Positions 33,759 through 45,700 of a stretch of 64,000 nt of DNA are shown in pieces. Each line of letters opens with the position of its first letter. The first letter of the stretch is position 1. Source of the stretch: Limnoperna fortunei (lineage: Eukaryota > Mollusca > Bivalvia > Mytilida > Modiolidae); NCBI GenBank assembly GCA_944474755.1, contig OX104114.1:78912623-78976622 (forward strand), in the 5' to 3' direction. Both the position numbers and the translations under genes were made by a program. The notes under the pieces were generated by a model. That model was not told the DNA's origin. It ran no database searches and saw only the letters and a program-made list of their open reading frames with translations.

Positions 33759-36700
33759 CTGAATATATTTGTACTTTTTTCCGAAAACAGGGAGTAGAGT
33801 AAAGATCGTGAGCTGTCCAGTTGATTTATCGTCTCCTGTGAGATTTTTGTCACCTACTTCCTTACCGTATGTATACAAATCTGTAATTAGAGGATTTCTT
33901 GTGGTTGTAAATTCAGTGGTGGTAGTAACGTCGGTAGTTGTAGCATGCATACTGGTGGTTTTAGGTACACGTGTTGTAGTAGGTACAGTAGTTATAGTAG
34001 GTACAGTAGTGGTTGTAGCCTCAGTAGTTGTAGTAGGTACAGTAGTGGTTGTAGCCTCAGTAGTTGTAGTAGGTACAGTAGTGGTTGTAGCCTCAGTAGT
34101 TGTAGTAGGTACAGTAGTGGTTGTAGCCTCAGTAGTTGTAGTAGGTACAGTAGTGGTTGTAGCCTCAGTAGTTGTAGTAGGTACAGTAGTGGTTGTAGCC
34201 TCAGTAGTTGTAGTAGGTACAGTAGTGGTTGTAGCCTCAGTAGTTGTAGTAGGTATCGGAGTGGTTGTAGCCTCACTAGTTGTAGTAGGTACAGTAGTGG
34301 TTGTAGCCTCAGCAGTTGTAGTAGGTACAGTAGTAGTTGTAGCCTCAGTAGTGGTAGTAGGTACAGTAGTGGTTGTAGCCTCAGTAGTGGTAGTAGGTAC
34401 AGTAGTGGTTGCAGCCTCAGTAGTTGTAGTAGGTACCGTAGTGGTTGTAGCCTCAGTAGTGGTAGTAGGTACCGTAGTGGTTGCAGCCTCAGTAGTTGTA
34501 GTAGGTACCGTAGTGGTTGTAGCCTCAGTAGTGGTAGTAGGTACCGTAGTGGTTGCAGCCTCAGTAGTTGTAGTAGGTACAGTAGTGGTTTTAGCCTCAG
34601 TAGTTGTAGTAGGTACCGTAGTGGTTGTAGCCTCAGTAGTTGTAGTAGGTACAGTAGTGGTTGTACCCTCAGTAGTTGTAGTAGGTACAGTAGTAGTTGC
34701 AGCCTCAGCAGTGGTAGTAGGTACAGTAGTGGTTGTAGCCTCAGTAGTGGTAGTAGGTACAGTAGTGTTTGTAGCCTCAGTAGTTGTAGTAGGTACAGTA
34801 GTGGTTGTAGCCTCAGTAGTTGTAGTAGGTACAGTAGTGGTTGTAGCCTCAGTAGTGGTATAAGGTACAGTAGTGGTTGTAGCCTCAGTAGTGGTAGTAG
34901 GTACCGTAGTGGTTGTAGCCTCAGTAGTGGTAGTAGGTACAGTTCTAGTTGTAGCCTCAGTAGTGGTAGTAGGTACAGTAGTGGTTGTAGCCTCAGTAGT
35001 GGTAGTAGGTACAGTTCTAGTTGTAGCCTCAGTAGTTGTAGTAGGTACAGTTGTGGTTGTAGCCTCAGTGGTTGTAGTAGGTACAGTAGTGGTTGTAGTC
35101 TCAGTAGTTGTAGTAGGTACAGTTGTGGTTGTAGCCTCAGTAGTTGTAGTAGGTACAGTTGTGGTTGTAGTCTCAGTAGTTGTAGTAGGTACAGTAGTGG
35201 TTGTAGCCTCAGTAGTTGTAGTAGGTACAGTTGTGGTTGTAGCCTCAGTAGTTGTAGTAGGTACAGTAGTGGTTGTAGTCTCAGTCGTTGTAGTAGGCGC
35301 CTCAGTAGTTGTAGTAGGTACCGTAGTGGTTGTAGCCTCAGTAGTTGTAGTAGGTACCGTAGTGGTTGTAGCCTCATTAGTTGTAGTAGGTACAGTAGTG
35401 GTTGTAGCCTCATTAGTAATATTAGGTACAGTTGTGGTTTTAGCCTCATTAGTAATATTAGGTACAGTTGTGGTTTTAGCCTCAGTAGTTGTAGTAGGTA
35501 CAGTAGTGGTTGTAGCCTCATTAGTAATATTATGTACAGTTGTGGTTTTAGCCTCAGTAGTTGTAGTAGGCACAGTTGTGGTTGTAGCCTCAGTAGTTGT
35601 AGTAGGTACAGTAGTGGTTGTAGCCTCATTAGTAATATTAGGTACAGTTGTGGTTTTAGCCTCAGTAGTTGTAGTAGGTACAGTAGTGGTTGTAGCCTCA
35701 CTAGTTGTGGTAGGTACCGTAGTGGTTGTAGCCTCAGTAGTTGTAGTAGGTACCGTAGTGGTTGTAGCCTCAGTAGTTGTAGTAGGTACCGTAGTGGTTG
35801 TAGCCTCATTAGTTGTAGTAGGTACAGTAGTGGTTGTAGCCTCATTAGTAATATTAGGTACAGTTGTGGTTTTAGCCTCATTAGTAATATTAGGTACAGT
35901 TGTGGTTTTAGCCTCAGTAGTTGTAGTAGTTACAGTAGTGGTTGTAGCCTCATTAGTAATATTAGGTACAGTTGTGGTTTTAGCCTCAGTAGTTGTAGTA
36001 GGCACAGTTGTGGTTGTAGCCTCAGTAGTTGTAGTAGGTACAGTAGAGGTTGTAACCTCAGTAGTTGTAGTAGGTACATTAGTGGTTGTAGCCTCAGTAG
36101 TGGTATTATGTACAGTTGTGGTTGTAGCCTCAGTAGTTGTAGTAGGTACAGTAGTGGTGGTAGCCTCAGTAGTTATAGTAGGTACAGTTGTGGTTGTAGC
36201 CTCAGTAGTTGTAGTAGGTACAGTAGTGGTTGTAGCCTCAGTAGTTGTAGTAGGTACAGTATTGGTTGTAGCTTCAGTAGTTGTAGTAGGTACAGTAGTG
36301 GTTGTAGCCTCAGTAGTTGTAGTAGGTACAGTAGTGGTTGTAGCCTCAGTAGTTGTAGTAGGTACAGTTGTTGTTGTAGCCTCAGTAGTTGTAGTAGGTA
36401 CAGTAGTGGTTGAAGCCTCAATAGTTGTACGTACAGCTGTGGTTGTAGCCTCACTAGTTGTAGTAGGTACAGTTGTAGTTGTAGCCTCAGTAGTTGTAGT
36501 AGGTACAGTAGTGGTTGTAGCCTCAGTAGTTGTAGTAGGTACAGTTGTGGTTGTAGCCTCAGTAGTTGTAGTAGGTACAGTAGTGGTTGTAGCCTCAGTA
36601 GTTGTAGTAGGTACAGTTGTGGTTGTAGCCTCAGTAGTTGTAGTAGGTACAGTTGTGGTTGTAGCCTCATTAGTTGTAGTAGGTACAGTATTGGTTGTAG

Positions 36701-39700
36701 CTTCAGTAGTTGTAGTAGGTACAGTAGTGGTTGTAGCCTCAGTAGTTGTAGTAGGTACAGTAGTGGTTGTAGCCTCAGTAGTTGTAGTAGGTACAGTTGT
36801 TGTTGTAGCCTCAGTAGTTGTAGTAGGTACAGTAGTGGTTGTAGCCTCAGTAGTTGTAGTAGGTACAGTTGTGGTTGTAGCCTCAGTAGTGGTAGTAGGT
36901 ACAGTAGTGGTTGTAGCCTCAGTAGTTGTAGTAGGTACAGTTGTGGTTGTAGCCTCAGTAGTTGTAGTAGGTACAGTTGTGGTTGTAGCCTCAGTAGTTG
37001 TAGTAGGTACAGTAGTGGTTGTAGCCTCAGTAGTTGTAGTAGGTACAGTTGTGGTTGTAGCCTCAGTAGTGGTAGTAGGTACAGTAGTGGTTGTAGCCTC
37101 AGTAGTTGTAGTAGGTACAGTAGTGGTTGTAGCCTCAGTAGTTGTAGTAGGTACAGTTGTGGTTGTAGCCTCAGTAGTTGTAGTAGGTACAGTAGTGGTT
37201 GTAGCCTCAGTAGTTGTAGTAGGTACAGTTGTGGTTGTAGGTACATTAGTTGAAGTAAGTACAGTAGTGGTTGAAGCCTCAGTAGTTGTAGTAGGTACAG
37301 TGCTGGTTGTAGCCTCAGTAGTTGTAATAGGTACATTACTGGTTGTAGCCTCAGTAGTTGTAGTAGGTACAGTTGTGGTTGTAGCCTCAGTAGTTATAGT
37401 AGGTACAGTAGGGGTTGTAGCTTGAGTAATTGTACTGGTTACAGTAGTGGTCATAGCCTCAGTAGTCGTAGAAGGTACAGTAGTGGTTGTAGCCTCAGTA
37501 GTTGCAGTAGGTACAGAAGTGGTTGTAGCCTCAGTAGTTGTAGTAGGTACAGTAGTGGTTGTAGCCTCATTAGTGATATTAGGTACAGTTGTGGTTTTAG
37601 CCTCAGTAGTTGTAGTAGGTACAGTAGTGGTTGTAGCCTCAGTAGTTGTAGTAGGTGCAGTAGTGGTTGTAGCCTCAGTAGTTGTAGTAGGTACAGTAGT
37701 GGTTGTAGCCTCATTAGTGATATTAGGTACAGTTGTGGTTTTAGCCTCAGTAGTTGTAGTAGGTACAGTAGTGGTTGTAGCCTCAGTAGTTGTAGTAGGT
37801 GCAGTAGTGGTTGTAGCCTCAGTAGTTGTAGTAGGTGCAGTAGTGGTTGTAGCCTCAGTAGTTGTAGTAGGTACAGTAGGGGTTGTAGCTTGAGTAGTTG
37901 TAGTAGTTACAGTAGTGGTCATAGCCTCAGTAGTTGTAGAAGTTGCAGTAGTGGTTGTACCCTCAGTAGTTGTAGTAGGTACAGTTGTGGTTGTAGCCTC
38001 AGTAGTTGTAGTAGGTACAGTAGTGGTTGTAGCCTCATTAGTGATATTAGGTACAGTTGTGGTTTTAGCCTCAGTAGTTGTAGTAGGTACAGTAGTGGTT
38101 GTAGCCTCAGTAGTTATAGTAGGTGCAGTAGTGGTTGTAGCCTCAGTAGTTGTAGTAGGTACAGTAGTGGTTGTAGCCTCAGTAGTTGTAGTAGGTACAG
38201 TTGTGGTTGTAGGTACATTAGTTGAAGTAAGTACAGTAGTGGTTGAAGCCTCAGTAGTTGTAGTAGGTACAGTAGTGGCTGTAGCCTCATTAGTGGTATT
38301 AGGTACAGTGCTGGTTGTAGCCTCAGTAGTTGTAGTAGGTACAGAATTGGTTGTAGCCTCAGTAGTTGCAGTAGGTACAGCAGTGGTTGTAGCCTCAGTA
38401 GTTGTAGTAGGTACAGTAGTGGTTGTCGCCTCAGTAGTTGTAGTAGGTACAGTAGTGGTTGTAGCCTCAGTAGTTGTAGTAGGTACAGTAGTGGTTGTAG
38501 CCTCAGTAGTTGTAGTAGGTACAGTAGTGGTTGTAGCCTGAGTTGTTGTGGTATGTACAGTAGTGGTTATAGCCTCAGTAGTCATAGTAGGTACAGTAGT
38601 GGTTGTAGCCTCAGTAGTTGTAGTAGGTACAGTAGTGGTTGTAGCCTCAGTAGTGGTAGTAGGTACAGTAGTGGTTGTAGCCTCAGTAGTTGTAGTAGGT
38701 ACAGTATTGGTTGTAGCCTCAGTAGTTGTAGTAGGTACAGTTGTGGTTGTAGACTCAGTAGTGGTAGTAGGTACAGTAGTGGTTTTAGCCTCAGTGGTTG
38801 TAGTAGGTACAGTAGTGGTTGGAGCCTCAGTAGTGGTAGTAGGTACATTACTGGTTTTAGCCTCAGTAGTTGTAGTAGGTAAAGTTGTGGTTGTAGCTTC
38901 AGTAGTTGTAGTAGGTACATTAGTGGTTGTAGTCTCACTAGTTGTAGTAGGTACAGTTGTGGTTTTAGCCTCAGTAGTGGTATTAGGTACAGTGCTGGTT
39001 GTAGCCTCAGTAGTTGTAGTAGGTACAGAATTGGTTGTAGCCTCAGTAGTAGTAGGTACAGTAGTGGTTGTAGCCTCAGTAGTGGTATAAGGTACAGTAG
39101 TGGTTGTCGCCTCAGTAGTTGTAGTAGGTACAGTAGTGGTTGAAACCTCAGTAGTTATAGTAGGTACAGTGCTGGTTGTAGCCTCAGTAGCTGTAATAGG
39201 TACCTTACTGGTTGTAGCCTTAGTAGTTGTAATAGGTACAGTAGTGGTTGTAGCCTCACAAGTTGTAGTAGGTACAGTAGTGGTTTTAGCCTCAGTAGTT
39301 GTAGTAGGTACAGTAGTGGTTGTAGCCTCAGTAGTTGTAGTAGGTACAGTAGTAGTTGTAGTCTCAGTAGTTGTAGTAGGTACAGTTGTTGTTGTAGTCT
39401 CAGTAGTTGTAGTAGGTACAGTAGTGGTTGTAGCCTCAGTAGTTGTAGTAGGTACAGTTGTGGTTGTAGCCTCACTAGTTGTAGTAGGTACATTAGTGGT
39501 TGTGGTCTCACTAGTTGTAGTAGGTACAGTTGTGGTTGTAGCCTCAGTAGTTGTAGTAGGTACAGTAGTGGTTGTAGCCTCAGTAGTTGTAGTAGGTACA
39601 TTAGTGGTTGTAGTCTCACTAGTTGTAGTAGGTACAGTAGTGGTTGTAGCCTCAGTAGTTGTAGTAGGTACATTAGTGGTTGTAGTCTCACTAGTGGTAG

Positions 39701-42700
39701 TAGGTACAGTAGTGGTTATAGCCTCAGTAGTTGTAGTAGGTACAGTTGTGGTTGTAGCCTCAGTAGTTGTAGTAGGTACAGTAGTGGTTGTAGTCTCACT
39801 AGTTGTAGTAGGTAAAGTTGTGGTTGTAGCCTCAGTAGTTGTAGTAGGTACAGTAGTGGTTGTAGCATCAGTAGTTGTAGTAGGTACAGTTGTGGTTGTA
39901 GGTACATTAGTTGAAGTAAGTACAGTAGTGGTTGTAGCCTCAGTAGTTGTAGTAGGTACAGTAGTGGTTGTAGCCTCAGTAGTTGTAGTAGGTACAGTAG
40001 TGGTTGAAACCTCAGTAGTTATAGTAGGTACAGTGCTGGTTGTAGCCTCAGTAGTTGTAATAGGTACCTTACTGGTTGTAGCCTTAGTAGTTGTAATAGG
40101 TACAGGAGTGGTTGTAGCCTCACTAGTTGTAGTAGGTACAGTAGTGGTTTTAGCCTCAGTAGTTGTAGTAGGTACAGTAGTGGTTGTAGCCTCAGTAGTT
40201 GTAGTAGGTACAGTTGTTGTTGTAGTCTCAGTAGTTGTAGTAGGTACAGTTGTGGTTGTAGCCTCAGTAGTTGTAGTAGGTACAGTTGTGGTTGTAGCCT
40301 CAGTAGTTGTAGTAGGTACATTACTGGTTTTAGCCTCAGTAGTTGTAGCAGGTACAGTAGTGGTTGTAGCCTCAGCAGTGGTAGTAGGTACAGAAGTGGT
40401 TGTAGCCTCAGTAGTGGTAGTAGGTACATGTGTAATTGAAGCCTCAGTAGTTCTAGTAGGTACAGTAGTGGTTGTAGGTACATTAGTTGAAGTAAGAACA
40501 GTTGTGGTTGTAGACTCAGTAGTGGTAGTAGGTACAGTACTGGTTGTAGCCTCAGTAGTTGTAGTAGGTACAGTAGTGGTTGTAGCTTCAGTAGTTGTAG
40601 TAGGTACAGTAGTGGTTGTAGCCTCAGTAGTTGTAGTAGGTACAGTTGTGGTTGTAGACTCAGTAGTGGTAGTAGGTACAGTACTGGTTGTAGCCTCAGT
40701 AGTTGTAGTAGGTACAGTAGTGGTTGTAGCCTCAGTAGTTGTAGTAGGTACAGCAGTGGTTGTAGCCTCAGTAGTTGTAGTAGGTACAGTAGTGGTTGTA
40801 GCCGCAGTGGTTGTAGTAGGTACATTTGTAATTGAAGCCTCAGTAGTTGTAGTAAGTACAGTAGTGGTTGTAGCCTCAGTAGTTGTAGTAGGTACAGTTG
40901 TGGTTGTAGACTCAGTAGTGGTAGTAGGTACAGTAGTGGTTGTAGCCTCAATAGTTGTCGTAGGTACAGTAGTGGTTGTAGCCTCAGTAGTGGTATTAGG
41001 TACAGTAGTGGTTGTAGCCTCAGTAGTTGTAGTAGGTACAGTAGTGGTTGTAGCCTCAGTGGTTGTAGTAGGTACAGTAGTGGTTGTAGCCTCAGTAGTT
41101 GTAGTAGGTACAGTAGTGGTTGTAGGTACATTAGTTGAAGTAAGTACAGTTGTGTTTGTAGACTCAGTAGTGGTAGTAGGTACAGTACTGGTTGTAGCCT
41201 CAGTAGTTGTAGTAGGTACAGTAGTGGTTGTAGCTTCAGTAGTTGTAGTAGGTACAGTAGTGGTTGTAGGTACATTAGTTGAAGTAAGTACAGTTGTGGT
41301 TGTAGACTCAGAAGTGGTAGTAGGTACAGTACTGGTTGTAGCCTCAGTAGTGGTAGTAGGTACATTTGTAATTGAAGCCTCAGTAGCTGTAGTAGGTACA
41401 GTTGTGGTTGTAGCCTCAGTAGTTGTAGTAGGTATATTTGTAATTGAAGCCTCAGTCGTTGTAGTAGGTACAGTAGATGTTGTAGCCTCAGTAGTTGTAG
41501 TAGGTACAGTTGTGGTTGTAGCCGCAGTGGTTGTAGTAGGTACAGTAGTGGTTGTAGCCTCAGTAGTTGTAGTAGGTACATTTGTAATTGAAGCCTCAGT
41601 AGCTGTAGTAGGTACAGTTGTGGTTGTAGCCTCAGTAGTTGTAGTAGGTACATTTGTAATTGAAGCCTCAGTCGTTGTAGTAGGTACAGTAGATGTTGTA
41701 GCCTCAGTAGTTGTAGTAGGTATAGTTGTGGTTGTAGACTCAGTAGTGGTAGTAGGTACAGTAGTGGTTGTAGCCTCAATAGTTGTCGTAGGTACAGTAG
41801 TGGTTGTAGCCTCAGTAGTTGTAGTAGGTACAGTAGTGGTTGTAGCCTCAGTAGTTGTAGTAGGTACAGTAGTGGTTGTAGCCTCAGTAGTTGTAGTAGG
41901 TACAGTAGTGGTTGTAGGTACATTAGTTGAAGTAAGTACAGTTGTGGTTGTAGACTCAGAAGTGGTAGTAGGTACAGTACTGGTTGTAGCCTCAGTAGTG
42001 GTAGTAGGTACAGTAGTGGTTGTAGCCTCAGTAGTGGTATTAGGTACAGTTGTGGTTGTAGCCCCAGTAGTTGTAGTAGGTACAGTAGTGGTTTTAGCCT
42101 CAGTAGTTGTAGTAGGCACAGTAGTGGTTGTAGCCTCAGTAGTTGTAGTAGGTACATTAGTGGTTGTAGCCTCAGTAGTTGTAGTAGGTACAGTAGTAGT
42201 TGTAGCCTCAGAAGTTGTAGTAGGTACAGTTGTGGTTGTAGCCTCAGTAGTTGTAGTAGGTACAGTTGTGATTGTAGCCTCAGTAGTGGTAGTAGGTACA
42301 GTTCTAGTTGTAGCCTCAGTAGTTGTAGTAGGTGCAGTAGTGGTTGTAGCCTCAGTAGTTGTAGTAGGTACAGTAGTGGTTGTAGCCTCAGTAGTTGTAG
42401 TAGGTACAGTTGTGGTTGTAGCCGCAGTGGTTGTAGTATGTACAGTAGTGGTTGTAGCCTCAGTAGTTGTAGTAGGTACATTTGTAATTGAAGCCTCAGT
42501 AGCTGTAGTAGGTACAGTTGTGGTTGTAGCCTCAGTAGTTGTAATAGGTACATTTGTAATTGAAGCCTCAGTCGTTGTAGTAGGTACAGTAGATGTTGTA
42601 GCCTCAGTAGTTGTAGTAGGTACAGTTGTGGTTGTAGACTCAGTAGTGGTAGTAGGTACAGTAGTGGTTGTAGCCTCAATAGTTGTCGTAGGTACAGAAG

Positions 42701-45700
42701 TGGTTGTAGCCTCAGTAGTTGTAGTAGGTACAGTAGTGGTTGTAGGTACATTAGTTGAAGTAAGTACAGTTGTGTTTGTAGACTCAGTAGTGGTAGTAGG
42801 TACAGTACTGGTTGTAGCCTCAGTAGTTGTAGTAGGTACAGTAGTGGTTGTAGCTTCAGTAGTTGTAGTAGGTACAGTAGTGGTTGTAGCCGCAGTGGTT
42901 GTAGTAGGTACAGTAGTGGTTGTAGCTTCAGTAGTTGTAGTAGGTACAGTAGTGGTTGTAGCCTCAGTAGTGGTAGTAGGTACAGTTGTGGTTGTAGACT
43001 CAGTAGTGGTAGTAGGTACAGTACTGGTTGTAGCCTCAGTAGTTGTAGTAGGTACAGTAGTGGTTGTAGCCTCAGTAGTTGTAGTAGGTACAGTAGTGGT
43101 TGTAGCCGCAGTGGTTGTAGTAGGTACATTTGTAATTGAAGCCTCAGTAGTTGTAGTAAGTACAGTGGTGGTTGTAGCCTCAGTAGTTGTAGTAGGTACA
43201 TTTGTAATTGAAGCCTCAGTAGTTGTAGTAGGTACAGTAGTGGTTGTAGGTACATTAGTTGAAGTAAGTACAGTACTGGTTGTAGCCTCAGTAGTTGTAG
43301 TAGGTACAGTAGTGGTTGTAGCCTCAGTAGTTGTAGTAGGTACAGTAGTGGTTGTAGCCTCAGTAGTTGTAGTAGGTACAGTAGTGGTTGTAGCCTCAGT
43401 AGTTGTAGTAGGTACAGTAGTGGTTGTAGCCTCAGTAGTTGTACTAGGTACAGTAGTGGTTGTAGCCTCAGTAGTTGTAGTAGGTACAGTAGTGGTTGTA
43501 GCCTCAGTAGTTGTAGTAGGTACAGTAGTGGTTGTAGCCTCAGTAGTGGTATAAGGTGCAGTAGTGGTTGTAGCCTCAGTAGTTGTAGTAGGTACAGTAG
43601 TGGTTGTAGCCTCAGTAGTTGTAGTAGGTACAGTTGTGGTTGTAGCCGCAGTGGTTGTAGTAGGTACAGTTGTGGTTGTAGCCGCAGTGGTTGTAGTAGG
43701 TACAGTACTGGTTGTAGCCTCAGTAGTTGTAGTAGGTACATTTGTAATTGAAGCCTCAGTAGCTGTAGTAGGTACAGTTGTGGTTGTAGCCTCAGTAGTT
43801 GTAGTAGGTACATTTGTAATTGAAGCCTCAGTAGCTGTAGTAGGTACAGTAGCGGTTGTAGCCTCAGTAGTTGTAGTAGGTACATTTGTAATTGAAGCCT
43901 CAGTCGTTGTAGTAGGTACAGTAGATGTTGTAGCCTCAGTAGTTGTAGTAGGTACAGTTGTGGTTGTAGACTCAGTAGTGGTAGTAGGTACAGTAGTGGT
44001 TGTAGCCTCAATAGTTGTCGTAGGTACAGTAGTGGTTGTAGCCTCAGTAGTTGTAGTAGGTACAGTCGTGTTTGTAGACTCAGTAGTGGTAGTAGGTACA
44101 GTAGTGGTTGTAGCCTCAGTAGTGGTAGTAGGTACAGTAGTGGTTGTAGCCTCAGTAGTTGTAGTAGGTACAGTAGTGGTTGTAGCCTCAGTAGTTGTAG
44201 TAGGTACAGTACTGGTTGTAGCCTCAGTAGTTGTAGTAGGTACAGTAGTGGTTGTAGCTTCAGTAGTTGTAGTAGGTACAGTAGTGGTTGTAGCCTCAGT
44301 AGTTGTAGTAGGTACAGTTGTGGTTGTAGACTCAGTAGTGGTAGTAGGTACAGTACTAGTTGTAGCCTCAGTAGTTGTAGTAGGTACAGTAGTGGTTGTA
44401 GCCTCAGTAGTTGTAGTAGGTACAGTAGTGGTTGTAGCCGCAGTGGTTGTAGTAGGTACATTTGTAATTGAAGCCTCAGTAGTTGTAGTAAGTACAGTAG
44501 TGGTTGTAGCCTCAGTAGTTGTAGTAGGTACAGTAGTGGTTGTAGCTTCAGTAGTTGTAGTAGGTACAGTAGTGGTTGTAGCCTCAGTAGTTGTAGTAGG
44601 TACAGTTGTGGTTGTAGACTCAGTAGTGGTAGTAGGTACAGTAGTGGTTGTAGCCTCAGTAGTTGTAGTAGGTACAGTAGTGGTTGTAGCTTCAGTAGTT
44701 GTAGTAGGTACAGTAGTGGTTGTAGCCTCAGTAGTTGTAGTAGGTACAGTTGTGGTTGTAGACTCAGTAGTGGTAGTAGGTACAGTACTGGTTGTAGCCT
44801 CAGTAGTTGTAGTAGGTACAGTAGTGGTTGTAGCCTCAGTAGTTGTAGTAGGTACAGTAGTGGTTGTAGCCGCAGTGGTTGTAGTAGGTACATTTGTAAT
44901 TGAAGCCTCAGTAGTTGTAGTAAGTACAGTAGTGGTTGTAGCATCAGTAGTTGTAGTAGGTACATTTGTAATTGAAGCCTCAGTAGTTGTAGTAGGTACA
45001 GTAGTGGTTGTAGGTACATTAGTTGAAGTAAGTACAGTTGTGGTTGTAGACTCAGTAGTGGTAGTAGGTACAGTACTGGTTGTAGCCTCAGTAGTTGTAG
45101 TAGGTACAGTAGTGGTTGTAGCCTCAGTAGTTGTAGTAGGTACATTTGTAATTGAAGCCTCAGTCGTTGTAGTAGGTACAGTAGATGTTGTAGCCTCAGT
45201 AGTTGTAGTAGGTACAGTTGTGGTTGTAGACTCAGTAGTGGTAGTAGGTACAGTAGTGGTTGTAGCCTCAATAGTTGTCGTAGGTACAGTAGTGGTTGTA
45301 GCCTCAGTAGTTGTAGTAGGTACAGTCGTGTTTGTAGACTCAGTAGTGGTAGTAGGTACAGTAGTGGTTGTAGCCTCAGTAGTGGTAGTAGGTACAGTAG
45401 TGGTTGTAGCCTCAGTAGTTGTAGTAGGTACAGTAGTGGTTGTAGCCTCAGTAGTTGTAGTAGGTACAGTACTGGTTGTAGCCTCAGTAGTTGTAGTAGG
45501 TACAGTAGTGGTTGTGGCTTCAGTAGTTGTAGTAGGTACAGTAGTGGTTGTAGCCTCAGTAGTTGTAGTAGGTACAGTTGTGGTTGTAGACTCAGTAGTG
45601 GTAGTAGGTACAGTACTGGTTGTAGCCTCAGTAGTTGTAGTAGGTACAGTAGTGGTTGTAGCCTCAGTAGTTGTAGTAGGTACAGTAGTGGTTGTAGCCG

